Counted from the stretch's first letter, positions 23,634-33,007 are shown. The stretch: 64,000 nucleotides of DNA from SG8-38 sp041576815 (GCA_041576815.1 JBFGKE010000018.1:1-64000), one strand, 5' to 3'. A program made the numbers and translations. The notes: generated by a model not told the origin, from the sequence alone.

Positions 23634-24128
23634 ATGTGGAAAGCGTTCATCGCCGCGGGGTTGTTGCTGTGCGGTTGCAAGGGCGATCGAGACCGGGCCA
23701 AGGTCGTGCTGCCGCAGGTCGAGCCCGACGCCGTGGTCGTGTCCTGGAGCGTAATCAGCCGAAGCGACGACCGGGACAGCATGAACGTCATCCTCGAAGG
23801 CAGCCGGGAGCTGATCGTGACGCGGCGCTCTGCGAAAGGGACCATGATCAGTGTCTCCCATCGCGTGTCGGAGGAGGACTATGCCGATCTCGTCCGCAGG
23901 CTGCGCTCCCTCGAGTGTTGCACGCTCGAGTCGACGACCCGAGATCGGCTCCGTCCGAGCGAAGCGAAGCCCCTCCTCGAGATCGACTTCGGTGACCTCG
24001 AGTGCGAGATCGAGCTGTGGGACGACGAGTGGCTGGAGGGGCGCGCGAAGGACTGCGGGTTTGCTTTTGCGCGGCTGCACAAGAGCGGCTTCGTGCCGGA
24101 GCCGCCGGTCGACGCGCCGCCGCCGTAG
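23634..24128 (+). CDS. Putative lipoprotein, unknown function
   Basis: The N-terminus MWKAFIAAGLLLCGCKG is a short signal peptide with a lipobox (LLCGC). The mature ~145 residues are beta-rich with four cysteines (ECC, ECE, KDC) and acidic/aromatic stretches (EIELWDDEWLEGRA). I recognise no family. GTG 23625 is an in-frame alternative start. The gene is followed after 17 nt by the zinc-ribbon/TPR gene, so the two may be co-transcribed. Confidence 0.65.
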   Translation: MWKAFIAAGLLLCGCKGDRDRAKVVLPQVEPDAVVVSWSVISRSDDRDSMNVILEGSRELIVTRRSAKGTMISVSHRVSEEDYADLVRRLRSLECCTLESTTRDRLRPSEAKPLLEIDFGDLECEIELWDDEWLEGRAKDCGFAFARLHKSGFVPEPPVDAPPP

Positions 24129-24145
24129 CCGTATGCTCGTGCGCC

Positions 24146-25768
24146 ATGGGGATGAGGCATTTCTGCGCGCACTGCGACCACGAATTCGTTCCAGAGGAGC
24201 CTGAGAGCAAGCCGCGATGTCCTCGATGCATGCGGCGGGGTGGCGTCGAGGCGGTCCCGGAGATACCCACCGAGACCGGGGGTCGAAGGCGCTGGGTCGT
24301 CGCCGTAGCGCTCCTCGCGATCGCAGCCGGGGTTGGATACGGCGTGTTCCGATCGACGGCCATCACCCTCGAGGAGACGCCGCCGCTCCGGCCGCTCGAG
24401 CCCAAAGAGCTGGTCGCCTATCTCGAGCGCGATCGGCTCGAGGTGGGCGCGTACAAATCGATGTGGATGCTGCCGGACGAGGTCGAAGGCTGGCCGTCCG
24501 CCGCGCCCGAGATCGCGGCCAAGCTGTCCGGCGAGATCGCCACCTGGTCCCTCGAGGGCCCGCTGCCACGCGAGGCGCTCACCGCAGCGCAGCTGATCGC
24601 GGCGCTCGATTCATCCGAAGAGCGCGTCCAAGCGTACCCGCTGGAGGTCGCGACGACGCTGACGGCCCTTCTCCGTGGGCAGGGGGTCCGGGCGATGGTG
24701 GCGGAGGCATGGGAGCTCGAAGGTGCTGGGTCGCCCGCCGATCCCTCCGGTCTCCTCGGATATTTCGTGACTGCCGTGTACGAGGGAGATGCCAGCGAGC
24801 CATCGTCCTATTTCGATCCGTGGGGTGGCGGACGAGTCGATCCCTCGATGGTCCGCGTGCTTCGAGACACCGAGGTGCTCGCTGCCGTGCTCGGCACCGA
24901 AGCGATGCGGGTCTTCGCGCGCTCCGGAGATGGCAAGAAGGCGCTCCCTCTCGTGGAGACCGCGCTCCGACTCGATCCAGTTTCGCCCACGCTTCGCGGT
25001 GTCAACGCGACGGTGCTAGTCCAGTCAGGCGGCCTGCCGCAGGCGCTCCAAGAGCTCGAAGCCGCGCGTCAGCTTCGTGCCGACGGGCCTCGCCAGCTCA
25101 ACCTCGTTCAGCTCCTGCTTGCACAGGCCGGTCTGCTTCGGATGAACGGCGAGGCGCGGGCCGCGGAAGCGCAGTTCAACGAGGGTCAGCGCATCGTGGG
25201 CGAGGTTCTCGAACGGTGGCCGCGCTACGGCCGCGCGCGCGTGATGCTGGCGACGATTCACCTCGGCCTCGGCGAGCCCGAACGAGCGCTCGTCGAGCTC
25301 GACGCGGCGGAGCGCCTGAGCCCGGATTCACCGATGCTTTGGACGATTTGGGCGCAGTACGATCTCGAGGAAGGGGATCCCATCGCAGCCGTCGGCAAGA
25401 TGAAGCGCGCTCTCGCGCTCGATCCGGACAACTGGCAGCTGCTCGTGCAAGCGGCGCGTGTGTTCCAAGACGCCGGCGATGAGGCGCGCGCAGCCGAAAC
25501 CGCCGCGGCAGCCGTGGCCCGCGTCCCCGCGACGAAGCGAGCTGAGGTTCAGCGGTTTCTCAATCAGGCGATGAACGTACAGGCGCGAGGTGTGCCCCCC
25601 GCGACTCGAGGCGATCTCGCAGGCCGTCTCCAGCTTCCTGATCCGACCGTCGCGGCGCCGCCGTCGACTCCGGGCGCGCCGGGCGAGCCAGGCTTGATTC
25701 TGGGCGATCCGTCGAATTTACGGCTGCGCGATCCCGACCAGACGTTGAGGCTCGATCTCGAGGAGTGA
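24146..25768 (+). CDS. Zinc-ribbon, membrane-anchored TPR protein
   Basis: The N-terminus has a zinc ribbon (CAHC at about residues 7-10 and CPRC at about 25-28). One membrane helix follows (WVVAVALLAIAAGVGYGVF). The long outer part ends in TPR repeats, visible from about residue 250 onward (ALPLVETALRLDPVSPTLRG, then RALVELDAAERLSPDSPMLW and KMKRALALDPDNWQLLVQAA). The C-terminal tail is Pro/Gly-rich. It is a likely scaffold for an envelope complex, partner unknown. The frame is open back to 24002, but ATG 24146 starts directly at the zinc ribbon. Confidence 0.75.
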   Translation: MGMRHFCAHCDHEFVPEEPESKPRCPRCMRRGGVEAVPEIPTETGGRRRWVVAVALLAIAAGVGYGVFRSTAITLEETPPLRPLEPKELVAYLERDRLEVGAYKSMWMLPDEVEGWPSAAPEIAAKLSGEIATWSLEGPLPREALTAAQLIAALDSSEERVQAYPLEVATTLTALLRGQGVRAMVAEAWELEGAGSPADPSGLLGYFVTAVYEGDASEPSSYFDPWGGGRVDPSMVRVLRDTEVLAAVLGTEAMRVFARSGDGKKALPLVETALRLDPVSPTLRGVNATVLVQSGGLPQALQELEAARQLRADGPRQLNLVQLLLAQAGLLRMNGEARAAEAQFNEGQRIVGEVLERWPRYGRARVMLATIHLGLGEPERALVELDAAERLSPDSPMLWTIWAQYDLEEGDPIAAVGKMKRALALDPDNWQLLVQAARVFQDAGDEARAAETAAAAVARVPATKRAEVQRFLNQAMNVQARGVPPATRGDLAGRLQLPDPTVAAPPSTPGAPGEPGLILGDPSNLRLRDPDQTLRLDLEE

Positions 25769-25777
25769 GCGCACGTC

Positions 25778-26392
25778 TCAGCCGCCGCGCGACGGCTCGA
25801 TGCCGCTGACCGCCAAGATGCGCTTCCAGAGCGCATCCCGGCCCTCCCCGGTGACTGCGCTATACGCGACGAGCGGGCGACCTATCTCCCGCCGGAGCGC
25901 TGCCACCGCCAGCTTTCGTTTGTTGGCGGGCAGCTTGTCGATCTTGGTGACCACGACGATCGGCGTGACGTCGACCGCTTCGAGGAATTCGAGAAGCTGA
26001 ACGTCCTCGTCTTGAAGACCACGGCGAACGTCGAGGATGACGACCGCGCCGCGGAGCCCGGGACGGTCGCGCAAGAACCCTTCGATCAGCGGGCCCCACG
26101 ACCTCCGCTCCGCTTTGCTTCGCTGCGCATAGCCGTAACCCGGGAGGTCGACCAGATCGAGGTGGGCTTCTTGGCCGTCGGTCCGCAGACGAACGCGAAA
26201 GATGTTGATCGCGCGAGTGCAACCTGGGGAGCTGCTCGTACGGACGAGCTTTTTCCGTCGAACCAAGTCGTTGATCAGGCTCGACTTGCCAACGTTCGAT
26301 CGCCCCGCAAAGGCGACCTCTGCAAACGTCGGCACCGGCAGCTGGCTGAACGCGGTTGCGCCGGCGACGAATTGCGCGTCTAGCACGTCCAT
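25778..26392 (-). CDS. engB: Ribosome-biogenesis GTPase EngB (YsxC/YihA)
   Basis: This is an essential TrmE-Era-EngA-EngB GTPase needed for assembly of the large ribosomal subunit. The G1 motif is GRSNVGKSS at residues 30-38, G3 is DLPGYG, and G4 is TKID. The length of 204 aa is standard. It lies 26 nt after murJ on the same strand and converges with the TPR gene. hslO-murJ-engB probably form one transcript. Confidence 0.94.
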   Translation of the reverse strand: MDVLDAQFVAGATAFSQLPVPTFAEVAFAGRSNVGKSSLINDLVRRKKLVRTSSSPGCTRAINIFRVRLRTDGQEAHLDLVDLPGYGYAQRSKAERRSWGPLIEGFLRDRPGLRGAVVILDVRRGLQDEDVQLLEFLEAVDVTPIVVVTKIDKLPANKRKLAVAALRREIGRPLVAYSAVTGEGRDALWKRILAVSGIEPSRGG

Positions 26393-26418
26393 CGAGGGGT
26401 CTTAGCGCCCCTTCACGC

Positions 26419-28011
26419 TCACGCACGCGCGCGCCGGCGAAGCGCGCTTCTCAGGTCGCCTAGCTCCGGGGAGCCGAGGACCCTCGTGACGGCGAGATAC
26501 GTCAAAAGGCCGGCGACCACGGTGAAGACGAAGACCAGCAGATTTCGAGGGTCGTTGCCCCCTCGGCTCCAGTCTCCGAGCCGGGCGCCCGCCCACACCA
26601 CGGCGCCCATCACCGCGCTCGCGGCCGAAATCCGAAGCGCGCTCGACGTGATTTCTGTGAGCCCGAGCGGACCAGACCTTCGGCGAAGCAACCAAAGAAG
26701 CGCGACCAGCTGCGTGACGGCGGCGGCGGTCGTTGCCGCCGCGAGACCTGCGTGCTGCATCGGTCCCATCAGCGCCAGGCTGAGGCCCACGAAGACGACG
26801 AGGTTCATCGCGCTGGCGATCACCGGGGTCCGGGTGTCGTTGTGCGCATGAAACATCGGCACGACCGTCCGCACCGAGGCGACGGCCCAGATGCCGGCCG
26901 CCTGCCATACAAGCGACCGCGTGGTCTCGCGAATCGCCATTACGTCAAAGCGGCCGCGTCCGAAGAACACCGCCGCCGCCGGCTCGGCGAGAACCGCGAG
27001 CGCCACGGCCGCAGGCACCGCGACGAAGAGCGAGAGCCGAAGCGCGTGGCGAAAGAGCCGCTTGGCTTCACCTTCGTAGCCGTGCGCCACCGCGTCGCTC
27101 AGGGACGGAAGGGCGGCCGATGCAATCGCGAGGGCGAACATACCTTGCGGGATCTCTGCGAGACGTTGCCCGTAGTAGAGGTAGCTGACGCTTCCCGTGG
27201 GCAAAAAAGAGGCGAACAGCCGCGACAGGAGCACGTTGAGCTGATAGACGCCGAGTCCCGCCAGCAGCGGCACCATCAGGCGCACGCACTTCCGAACGTA
27301 GATGTCGCTGAAACCGATCTGCGGGAACACCGCGAAGCCCTGCTTTTTGAGAGAGGGAAGCTGCGCGAGCAGCTGCAGCGTCCCGCCGAGAAGCGCTCCC
27401 ACGGCCAGCGCGAAGATCGCCGGCCAGCCGAGGTCGCTCAGCACCGGCGCGAGAAGAAGCGCCGTGCCGATGAACGAAAGGTTGAGAAGCGCGGGGGCAA
27501 ACGCCGGCGCTGCAAAACGCTTGCTCGCGTACAGCGCGCCCATGGCGAGCGCCGAGAGCCCCATCAAGAAGATGTAGGGGAACAACACGCGGGTCAGACC
27601 GACGGTGAGGTCGAAGAGGGCTGGGTCGCGCTGAAAGCCCCACGCGTATGCTTTGACGATCCATGGCGCCAGCGCCACTCCGACCGCCGTGACCACCAGC
27701 AGCACCACCGCGATCGCCCCGACGAGGTTTCGGTAGAACTCACGCGCCCGAGCTTTGCCCTCGTGCTCCCGGACTTCGGTGAACACCGGAACGAAGGCCG
27801 CAGAGACCGCACCTTCGCCGAGCAAGACGCGTAGAGCGTTCGGAATCGTGAAGGCGAGCCAGAAGGCGTCCGTGGCCGCCAGCGCAAACACCGCGGCGAT
27901 GACCGCATCCCGGACGGCGCCCAGAATTCGGGATGTCAGCGTGCCCGTTGCGACGACACCGGCTCGGCGAACGATCTCACCGCCCGAGGTTTCAGTAGGC
28001 GTTTCGGACAT
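26419..28011 (-). CDS. murJ: Lipid II flippase MurJ (MviN)
   Basis: This is a MOP-superfamily transporter that flips the peptidoglycan precursor lipid II across the inner membrane. About fourteen helices are evident, and the N-terminal region TGTLTSRILGAVRDAVIAAV plus GEGAVSAAFVPVF are typical MurJ signatures. From ATG 28011 the protein is 530 aa, a normal length; ATG 28029 adds six residues. It follows hslO by about 50 nt. Confidence 0.93.
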   Translation of the reverse strand: MSETPTETSGGEIVRRAGVVATGTLTSRILGAVRDAVIAAVFALAATDAFWLAFTIPNALRVLLGEGAVSAAFVPVFTEVREHEGKARAREFYRNLVGAIAVVLLVVTAVGVALAPWIVKAYAWGFQRDPALFDLTVGLTRVLFPYIFLMGLSALAMGALYASKRFAAPAFAPALLNLSFIGTALLLAPVLSDLGWPAIFALAVGALLGGTLQLLAQLPSLKKQGFAVFPQIGFSDIYVRKCVRLMVPLLAGLGVYQLNVLLSRLFASFLPTGSVSYLYYGQRLAEIPQGMFALAIASAALPSLSDAVAHGYEGEAKRLFRHALRLSLFVAVPAAVALAVLAEPAAAVFFGRGRFDVMAIRETTRSLVWQAAGIWAVASVRTVVPMFHAHNDTRTPVIASAMNLVVFVGLSLALMGPMQHAGLAAATTAAAVTQLVALLWLLRRRSGPLGLTEITSSALRISAASAVMGAVVWAGARLGDWSRGGNDPRNLLVFVFTVVAGLLTYLAVTRVLGSPELGDLRSALRRRARA

Positions 28012-28062
28012 CGGCGGAAGGATGCGCACGAGGCGCCGATCCCGGCAAGAAAGCCGGCGCGC

Positions 28063-28923
28063 TCAACTCGCGCTGAGAAGCCCCTGAAGCTGTGCGACTT
28101 CGACGGTGTACGCCGCGCCACAGTAGTCGCATCCGATGCTGAGCGGCTCTCCCTCGTCGACCAGCTCTTGGATGTCGGACCGGTCGAGCAGACTGAGCGT
28201 CGTCATCACGCGCACCTGGCTGCACTGGCAGCCGAAGCTCACTTCGCTCGACTGAAGCCACGTGAAGGGCATGCCTTCGAAGATCGCCTCGATCAGCTCG
28301 GAGGGCGAGCCGTCGGTTTGTGCAAGTCGATCCCGAATCTCGACGAAGCCCTCGAGGCGTTGCGTCATCGTCTTCATGGCCTCTTCGGCTTCCGCGGCCT
28401 CGGGAAGGAGCTGCACGAGGAAGCCGCCGGCCGTAGGTCGCTCCCCCTCGACCGCCGATCCCAGCGAAATCATCGACACGATTTGCTCCGATAACTGCAT
28501 GTAACGCATGAAGGCCTCGGAAAGATTCCCGCTCTCGGGCACTTCGACGACCCCGCGATGCACGTCGGACCTCGGGAGGGTCCGCATCATCTGGAGGGTT
28601 GACTTGATCTTTCGCAGATCGGGGACGGGCTGTCCCGGTTTGGACTGCAGAAGGCCACGGGTCCAGCCGTCCGGGTGCGAGTCGGCGACGAGCTGGCCTG
28701 CATCCTCTTCGAAGCGCAGGATGCACTGCACGCGAAGCGACGGGGCCATCGTCTCTCGGTAGAGCACCGCCGTGGTCAGCAGGCTCGCCATGTCGTTGGC
28801 GATCTCGCCCGACAGCCCTTGAGCCTCGATCACCGACCTCGCGGTGTCCGTCGTTCTCGCTGCGACGATGCGAAAAGCCCCGTCATTGGTCATGGCCCGG
28901 ACGACCGAGTCGGTTTCACCCAT
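28063..28923 (-). CDS. hslO: Redox-regulated chaperone Hsp33
   Basis: Hsp33 is a cytoplasmic holdase switched on by oxidation of a zinc centre. The redox switch is intact: CQC at residues 232-234 and CDYC at 265-268, separated by 30 residues, within the normal 27-32 range. The substrate-binding domain occupies the first ~180 residues. The length of 286 aa is normal. It is divergent from the isocitrate dehydrogenase gene with only 64 nt between starts. Confidence 0.92.
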   Translation of the reverse strand: MGETDSVVRAMTNDGAFRIVAARTTDTARSVIEAQGLSGEIANDMASLLTTAVLYRETMAPSLRVQCILRFEEDAGQLVADSHPDGWTRGLLQSKPGQPVPDLRKIKSTLQMMRTLPRSDVHRGVVEVPESGNLSEAFMRYMQLSEQIVSMISLGSAVEGERPTAGGFLVQLLPEAAEAEEAMKTMTQRLEGFVEIRDRLAQTDGSPSELIEAIFEGMPFTWLQSSEVSFGCQCSQVRVMTTLSLLDRSDIQELVDEGEPLSIGCDYCGAAYTVEVAQLQGLLSAS

Positions 28924-28979
28924 ATTTCCTCTTCAAGCGCATTGGCGATCCGCGCGCAAGCGCTAGTCTTGGGGCCGGG

Positions 28980-28986
28980 AGAAGGA
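28980..28986 (+). promoter_or_regulatory. Ribosome binding site of the isocitrate dehydrogenase gene
   Basis: AGAAGGA ends one base before the ATG region at 28988 and is the strongest Shine-Dalgarno-like match in this gap. It supports ATG 28988 as the start, though the spacing is short. Confidence 0.5.
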
Positions 28987-28987
28987 A

Positions 28988-30019
28988 ATGACAACGCACA
29001 AGATCGTTCTCATTCCCGGAGACGGGATCGGGCCAGAGGTGGCGCAGGCTACCGTCCACGTGCTCTCCGCGGCCGAGGCGCCGGTGGAGTGGGAGGAGCA
29101 CCATGCCGGGGTGGCCGCGCTCGAGGGGCTGGGCGAGGTGCTTCCAGAGCGGACGCTCGAGGCGGTTCGCAGCAGGGGCATCGCGCTCAAAGGGCCCTGC
29201 ACGACGCCGGTCGGTGAGGGCTTCACGTCGGTCAACGTCCAGCTTCGAAAGCGCCTCGATCTCTACGCGGCGGTCCGTCCCGTGCGTAATCTACCCGGCG
29301 TAGAGACCCGATACCGAGACGTCGACCTCGTGGTGATGCGCGAAAACACCGAAGGGCTCTATAGCGGCATCGAGAACGAGATTACGGTTGGCGTCGTCAC
29401 GAGCCTCAAGGTCGCCACAGAGCATGCGTCGAGACGCATCGCCCAGTACGCCTTTCAGTACGCGCGGGATCGCGGCCGCAAAAAGGTCACCGTGATGCAC
29501 AAAGCCAACATCATGAAGCTGACCGACGGCATGTTCATCCGGTGCGCACGTCAGGTTCGCGAAGACGGCGGGTTCACCGACATCGAGTACGAGGAGCTCA
29601 TCATCGATGCGGGCTGCATGAAGCTCGTCCAAGACCCGACCCGCTTCGACGTGCTCTTGTTGGAGAACCTCTATGGCGACGTGCTCAGCGATCTGTGCGC
29701 TGGTTTCGTCGGCGGTCTCGGGGTGATCCCCGGCGCAAACATCGGCCGGGAATACGCCGTGTTCGAGGCGGTGCACGGGTCGGCGCCCGACATTGCGGGC
29801 AAGGGGGTAGCCAACCCGCTCGCGCTTCTCATGTCGGGCGTGATGATGCTCAACCACATTGCCGACGAGCGCGGCGACGAGAGCTGCCGTGCCGCCGCGA
29901 CCCGCATACGCGAGGCGTACAACCAGGCGCTCTCCGAAGGCCAAAAGACGCGCGACCTCGGTGGCGAGCTCGATACGGAGGGTTTTGCCAACGCGGTGAT
30001 CGAGCGGCTCGACGACTAG
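28988..30019 (+). CDS. icd: NAD-dependent isocitrate dehydrogenase
   Basis: This is a member of the isocitrate/isopropylmalate dehydrogenase family, of the compact 343-aa type related to mitochondrial IDH3. Motifs are LIPGDGIGPEV, the substrate loop TSVNVQLRKRLDLYAAVRPV, RENTEGLYSG, HKANIMKLTDG and HGSAPDIAGKGVANP. In the last one Asp-Ile stand where NADP-dependent E. coli Icd has Lys-Tyr, which indicates NAD as the cofactor. Isopropylmalate or homoisocitrate as substrate cannot be excluded by eye, but the VNVQLRK loop favours isocitrate. The stop overlaps the stop of the convergent transporter gene. Confidence 0.87.
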   Translation: MTTHKIVLIPGDGIGPEVAQATVHVLSAAEAPVEWEEHHAGVAALEGLGEVLPERTLEAVRSRGIALKGPCTTPVGEGFTSVNVQLRKRLDLYAAVRPVRNLPGVETRYRDVDLVVMRENTEGLYSGIENEITVGVVTSLKVATEHASRRIAQYAFQYARDRGRKKVTVMHKANIMKLTDGMFIRCARQVREDGGFTDIEYEELIIDAGCMKLVQDPTRFDVLLLENLYGDVLSDLCAGFVGGLGVIPGANIGREYAVFEAVHGSAPDIAGKGVANPLALLMSGVMMLNHIADERGDESCRAAATRIREAYNQALSEGQKTRDLGGELDTEGFANAVIERLDD

Positions 30020-32595
30020 GCTTCGGACGGGGGCACGCCGCCGCTTCCCCCGGCGACGCGCAGGAGCGGCGGGAGGACGATGAGCGTGGCGACCAAACAC
30101 CCGCCGATCGTGATCGCGATCAGCTCGCCGAAGTTCCGCACGGGTACGAAGTTGCTCAACAGCAGCACGGAGAACCCGGCCATGAGCGTCACACACGAGA
30201 TGACGATGGCGCGACCTGTCCCGCGGGCGGCGCGAACGAGCGCTGCCTCACGCCCGATCCCGTGCTGCATTTCCTCGCGGAACCTCGCCAACACGTGAAT
30301 CGTCCCGTTGACCGCGAGGCCGAGGCTGATCGAAAAGATGATGACGGTCGACACGTTGAGCGGGATCTCGCGCCACACCATGTACGCCATCGTCGCGACG
30401 AGCGGGATCAGGTTTGGTGGGATGCTCAAGAGGCCGAGCCGCACGCTTCGGAAGAAAAACGCGAGCAGGAGGAAAATCACCACGATTGCCACGAGCAGGC
30501 TCCCGCCGAGATCCCTCACGACGGCCGCCTGACCGCGTGACCCGGTGTACGCCTCGCCGGTGAACGACACGTTCACCGTCTCGTCGCCGCCGACTTGCTG
30601 CTCGATCTCGCCCTCGAGCGCATCCAAGAACTCCATCGTCGCCTGGGCGCCGACGTCGCGAAGCTTGAACTGCACGCGAACCTTCTTGCCGTCCTCGGTG
30701 AGCCAGTCGCTCAGCGGGCTCGCCTTCCGCTGGCTCATCATCGTCACCAGCCCCTTGACCTGCTTTTGGCTCTTGAAGCTCTCCGATCGGACGCTCGGGT
30801 CATCGGCGAGCAGGGCGTAGGACTCCCGCAGCATGTCGCCGTAGCTCAGCGTTCGGATGATCTCGGGGCGCAGCGCGGCCCAGTTCCGAATGTTTTGGAT
30901 CCGCTCGATCATCTCGGGATCGGTGAAGTGGTCCTCCTCGTCGCTGACCAAGACGACCTCGAGCGGCCGAACCCCGGCCAGCTTTTCCTCGATGAGCAGC
31001 GTCGTGGTGTACACCGGGTCGGATTCATCGAATTGGTCGAGAAGCGCGTGGTCGACGGTGATTTGACTCGCCACGTAGCCAGCCGCGAGCGTGAAAAGCG
31101 CGGTCAGCCCGAGCACGGCCCATCGCCATCGAAGCAGCTTCGCGACGAGGGTGCTCGTGACGTTGGTGAACATGCTCGTCCGTTCGCGCCTGACTTCCTC
31201 GCGGCGTGGCGGGGTGACCCACGTCAAAATGGCGGGCACGAAAGTGATGATCACCAGGTATGAAATCATCACGCCGATGCCGGACGTCAGTCCGAAGTGA
31301 CGCAGCATCACGGTTTTCGAGACGACGAGCGAGGCAAGGCCCACCGCGGTCGTCGCCGAGGTCAGCATGCAGGCGATCGCAATGGCGCGCACGGTGCGCC
31401 GTCCCGCCGTGTTCCGATCGGTTTCGCCTTCGAGATTGACCTCGTCACGATAGCGCTGGATGAGGTGCGTCGCGTCACTGATGCCGATGATGATCAGCAG
31501 AGGCACGATGACGTTGTTGAGAATGTTCATCGGCTCGCCGAAGAGCCCCATGCCGCCAACCGTCACCAGCGCCGTGATCCCGACCGCCCCGAGCGGGAGA
31601 AGCACCCCGGGCATCCATCGAAACGAGAGCGTGAGGAGAAGCAGGCACACGAGCACCGTCAGCGGGATCAGTCGGAGGTTGTCGGCGCGCATCTTGGTGA
31701 CGATGACGCTGCGGAGGTAGGGCAGGCCGCCCACGTGGACCCGGATGCCCTGGAACTCTTCGCGCTCCAGGCCGTCACGAAGCTCGTTCATCGCGTTGGC
31801 CATCTCGCGGTGCTCGAGCTCTTTGAGCTGCAGCGCGATGCCGGCGACGGTGTGGTCCTCGCTGAGCAAACGGCCGATCAGCAGCGGGTTGCCCGCGATG
31901 GCTTGGGTGAGCTCCGCAGCCTCCTCCGCCGTCACCTCGGAGCCCTCGACGATCGGGTCTGTCTTGAGCTCGGCGGAGAGTGCGGGCCCCACTTTGGCGA
32001 TTCCGTCTGGGAAACGCTCGGGATCGCTCTCGATGATGTCGAGCAAGGCGTTGAACGCGTCGTCCTCGAGGTCGCCCTGAGCGTCCGGCGTTTCTTCTTC
32101 GAGCGCGAGGGAGTCCAAGTCGTCGAGGTCGTCCAAGTCGTCGAGATCGCCGCCGTCGTCGGGTCCGCCGACCTCTCGGAGCCCGTCGAGCCCTTCCGCG
32201 CCGCCTGGATCGTCGTCGGGCTGCGCCTTGATTCGTCGCGGAATGTTGAGCGTGGTGAGGCCGGCTACCTTTTCGACCCAAGGCTTCTCGGCGAAGTAGA
32301 GCGAGAGATCATGGACCTGCTGCAGGCTTTCGCGAGAGAGCACATCGTCGGCCTCGACGAGGATCAGAACCGCTTCCCGCCGCTTGCCGAACCACTCCTC
32401 GAAGCGCTGCTGGATGAGCGCGTATTCCTCTCCCTCGAAGGACGAGAGCAGGCTCTCGGGCGCAGGGTCGGCGCGCAGCTTCGGGATCTGGGTCGCGAAG
32501 GCGATCGTGATGAGCACCCAGCCCCAGACCACGAGCTTCTGGCGCTCCGTCACGAGCTTTGCAAGCCATTTCAACGTTTGCTGGCGTCGGGACAC
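30016..32595 (-). CDS. RND/MMPL-family exporter
   Basis: This 859-aa protein has the 2 x 6 helix plan of the RND superfamily, MMPL/Patched branch: one N-terminal helix (VVWGWVLITIAFATQIP), a large external loop, five helices containing IIIGISDATHLIQRYRDE, then the same plan again with SISLGLAVNGTIHVLARFRE. Such single-gene exporters often move lipids or hopanoid-like molecules to the outer membrane. The first external loop carries an unusual Asp-Leu repeat (GDLDDLDDLDDLDSL). Start ATG 32595 is the first in frame. The substrate is unknown. Confidence 0.85.
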   Translation of the reverse strand: MSRRQQTLKWLAKLVTERQKLVVWGWVLITIAFATQIPKLRADPAPESLLSSFEGEEYALIQQRFEEWFGKRREAVLILVEADDVLSRESLQQVHDLSLYFAEKPWVEKVAGLTTLNIPRRIKAQPDDDPGGAEGLDGLREVGGPDDGGDLDDLDDLDDLDSLALEEETPDAQGDLEDDAFNALLDIIESDPERFPDGIAKVGPALSAELKTDPIVEGSEVTAEEAAELTQAIAGNPLLIGRLLSEDHTVAGIALQLKELEHREMANAMNELRDGLEREEFQGIRVHVGGLPYLRSVIVTKMRADNLRLIPLTVLVCLLLLTLSFRWMPGVLLPLGAVGITALVTVGGMGLFGEPMNILNNVIVPLLIIIGISDATHLIQRYRDEVNLEGETDRNTAGRRTVRAIAIACMLTSATTAVGLASLVVSKTVMLRHFGLTSGIGVMISYLVIITFVPAILTWVTPPRREEVRRERTSMFTNVTSTLVAKLLRWRWAVLGLTALFTLAAGYVASQITVDHALLDQFDESDPVYTTTLLIEEKLAGVRPLEVVLVSDEEDHFTDPEMIERIQNIRNWAALRPEIIRTLSYGDMLRESYALLADDPSVRSESFKSQKQVKGLVTMMSQRKASPLSDWLTEDGKKVRVQFKLRDVGAQATMEFLDALEGEIEQQVGGDETVNVSFTGEAYTGSRGQAAVVRDLGGSLLVAIVVIFLLLAFFFRSVRLGLLSIPPNLIPLVATMAYMVWREIPLNVSTVIIFSISLGLAVNGTIHVLARFREEMQHGIGREAALVRAARGTGRAIVISCVTLMAGFSVLLLSNFVPVRNFGELIAITIGGCLVATLIVLPPLLRVAGGSGGVPPSEA
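32113..32150 (-). repeat. 18-nt tandem repeat encoding Asp-Asp-Leu units
   Basis: Two copies of the 18-nt unit TCCAAGTCGTCGAGRTCG lie in tandem inside the RND gene and encode part of the DDLDDLDDL stretch. The copy number could vary by slippage without breaking the frame. Confidence 0.6.
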
Positions 32596-32702
32596 GAGCG
32601 TCTATGCCTGTCGGGAGTGGGGCTGGCAAGGGTCTTGTCACCGGCTTGACAGCCATCCGGGGCAGGGCTACCACCCGCGTTCCCCACGGGGAGGATACTA
32701 GA

Positions 32703-32969
32703 GTGGCCAACCACGCTTCAGCAAAAAAGCGAGCCCGCCAGACGATCAAGCGCACCGCGCGCAATCGGCACATTCGCACCAACGTTCGCACGTGCGTCAA
32801 GCGGGTGCGCGCTGCCGTGCAGGCCGGCGACTCCGACACAGCCAAGAAGGCCCTGGTCGAGGCGGTCAGCCGCATCGATGGTGCGGTCTCCAAGGGCATC
32901 TATCATCGCAAGACCGGCTCGCGGTACATCGCAAGGCTGACCCACCAAGTCAACGCGCTCCAAAGCTGA
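32703..32969 (+). CDS. rpsT: 30S ribosomal protein S20
   Basis: This 88-aa basic protein begins VANHASAKKRARQTIKRTAR after the initiator, typical of S20, which binds the 5' domain of 16S rRNA. Start GTG 32703 is preceded by GGGGAGG at a slightly long spacing. The frame stays open upstream to 32559, but that part overlaps the divergent RND promoter region. The gene converges with holA. Confidence 0.95.
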   Translation: MANHASAKKRARQTIKRTARNRHIRTNVRTCVKRVRAAVQAGDSDTAKKALVEAVSRIDGAVSKGIYHRKTGSRYIARLTHQVNALQS

Positions 32970-33007
32970 GCTTGCGCGCCGCCTCAAGCGCGGCCCGCGC
33001 AAAGCTC
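32968..33007. terminator. Hairpin between convergent rpsT and holA
   Basis: GAGCTTGCGCG at 32968-32978 pairs with CGCGCAAAGCTC at 32996-33007 with one bulged base, and an inner CCGC/GCGG pair strengthens the stem. It covers the rpsT stop and the 3' end of holA. There is no T-run, so it may need Rho or act only as an RNA-end stabiliser. Confidence 0.4.

Noticed and set aside
31297..32649. A 450-codon plus-strand frame opposite the RND transporter gene
   Set aside because: Charged, His/Arg/Glu-rich antisense translation with no known domain. The RND helices and loops on the minus strand account for the region.
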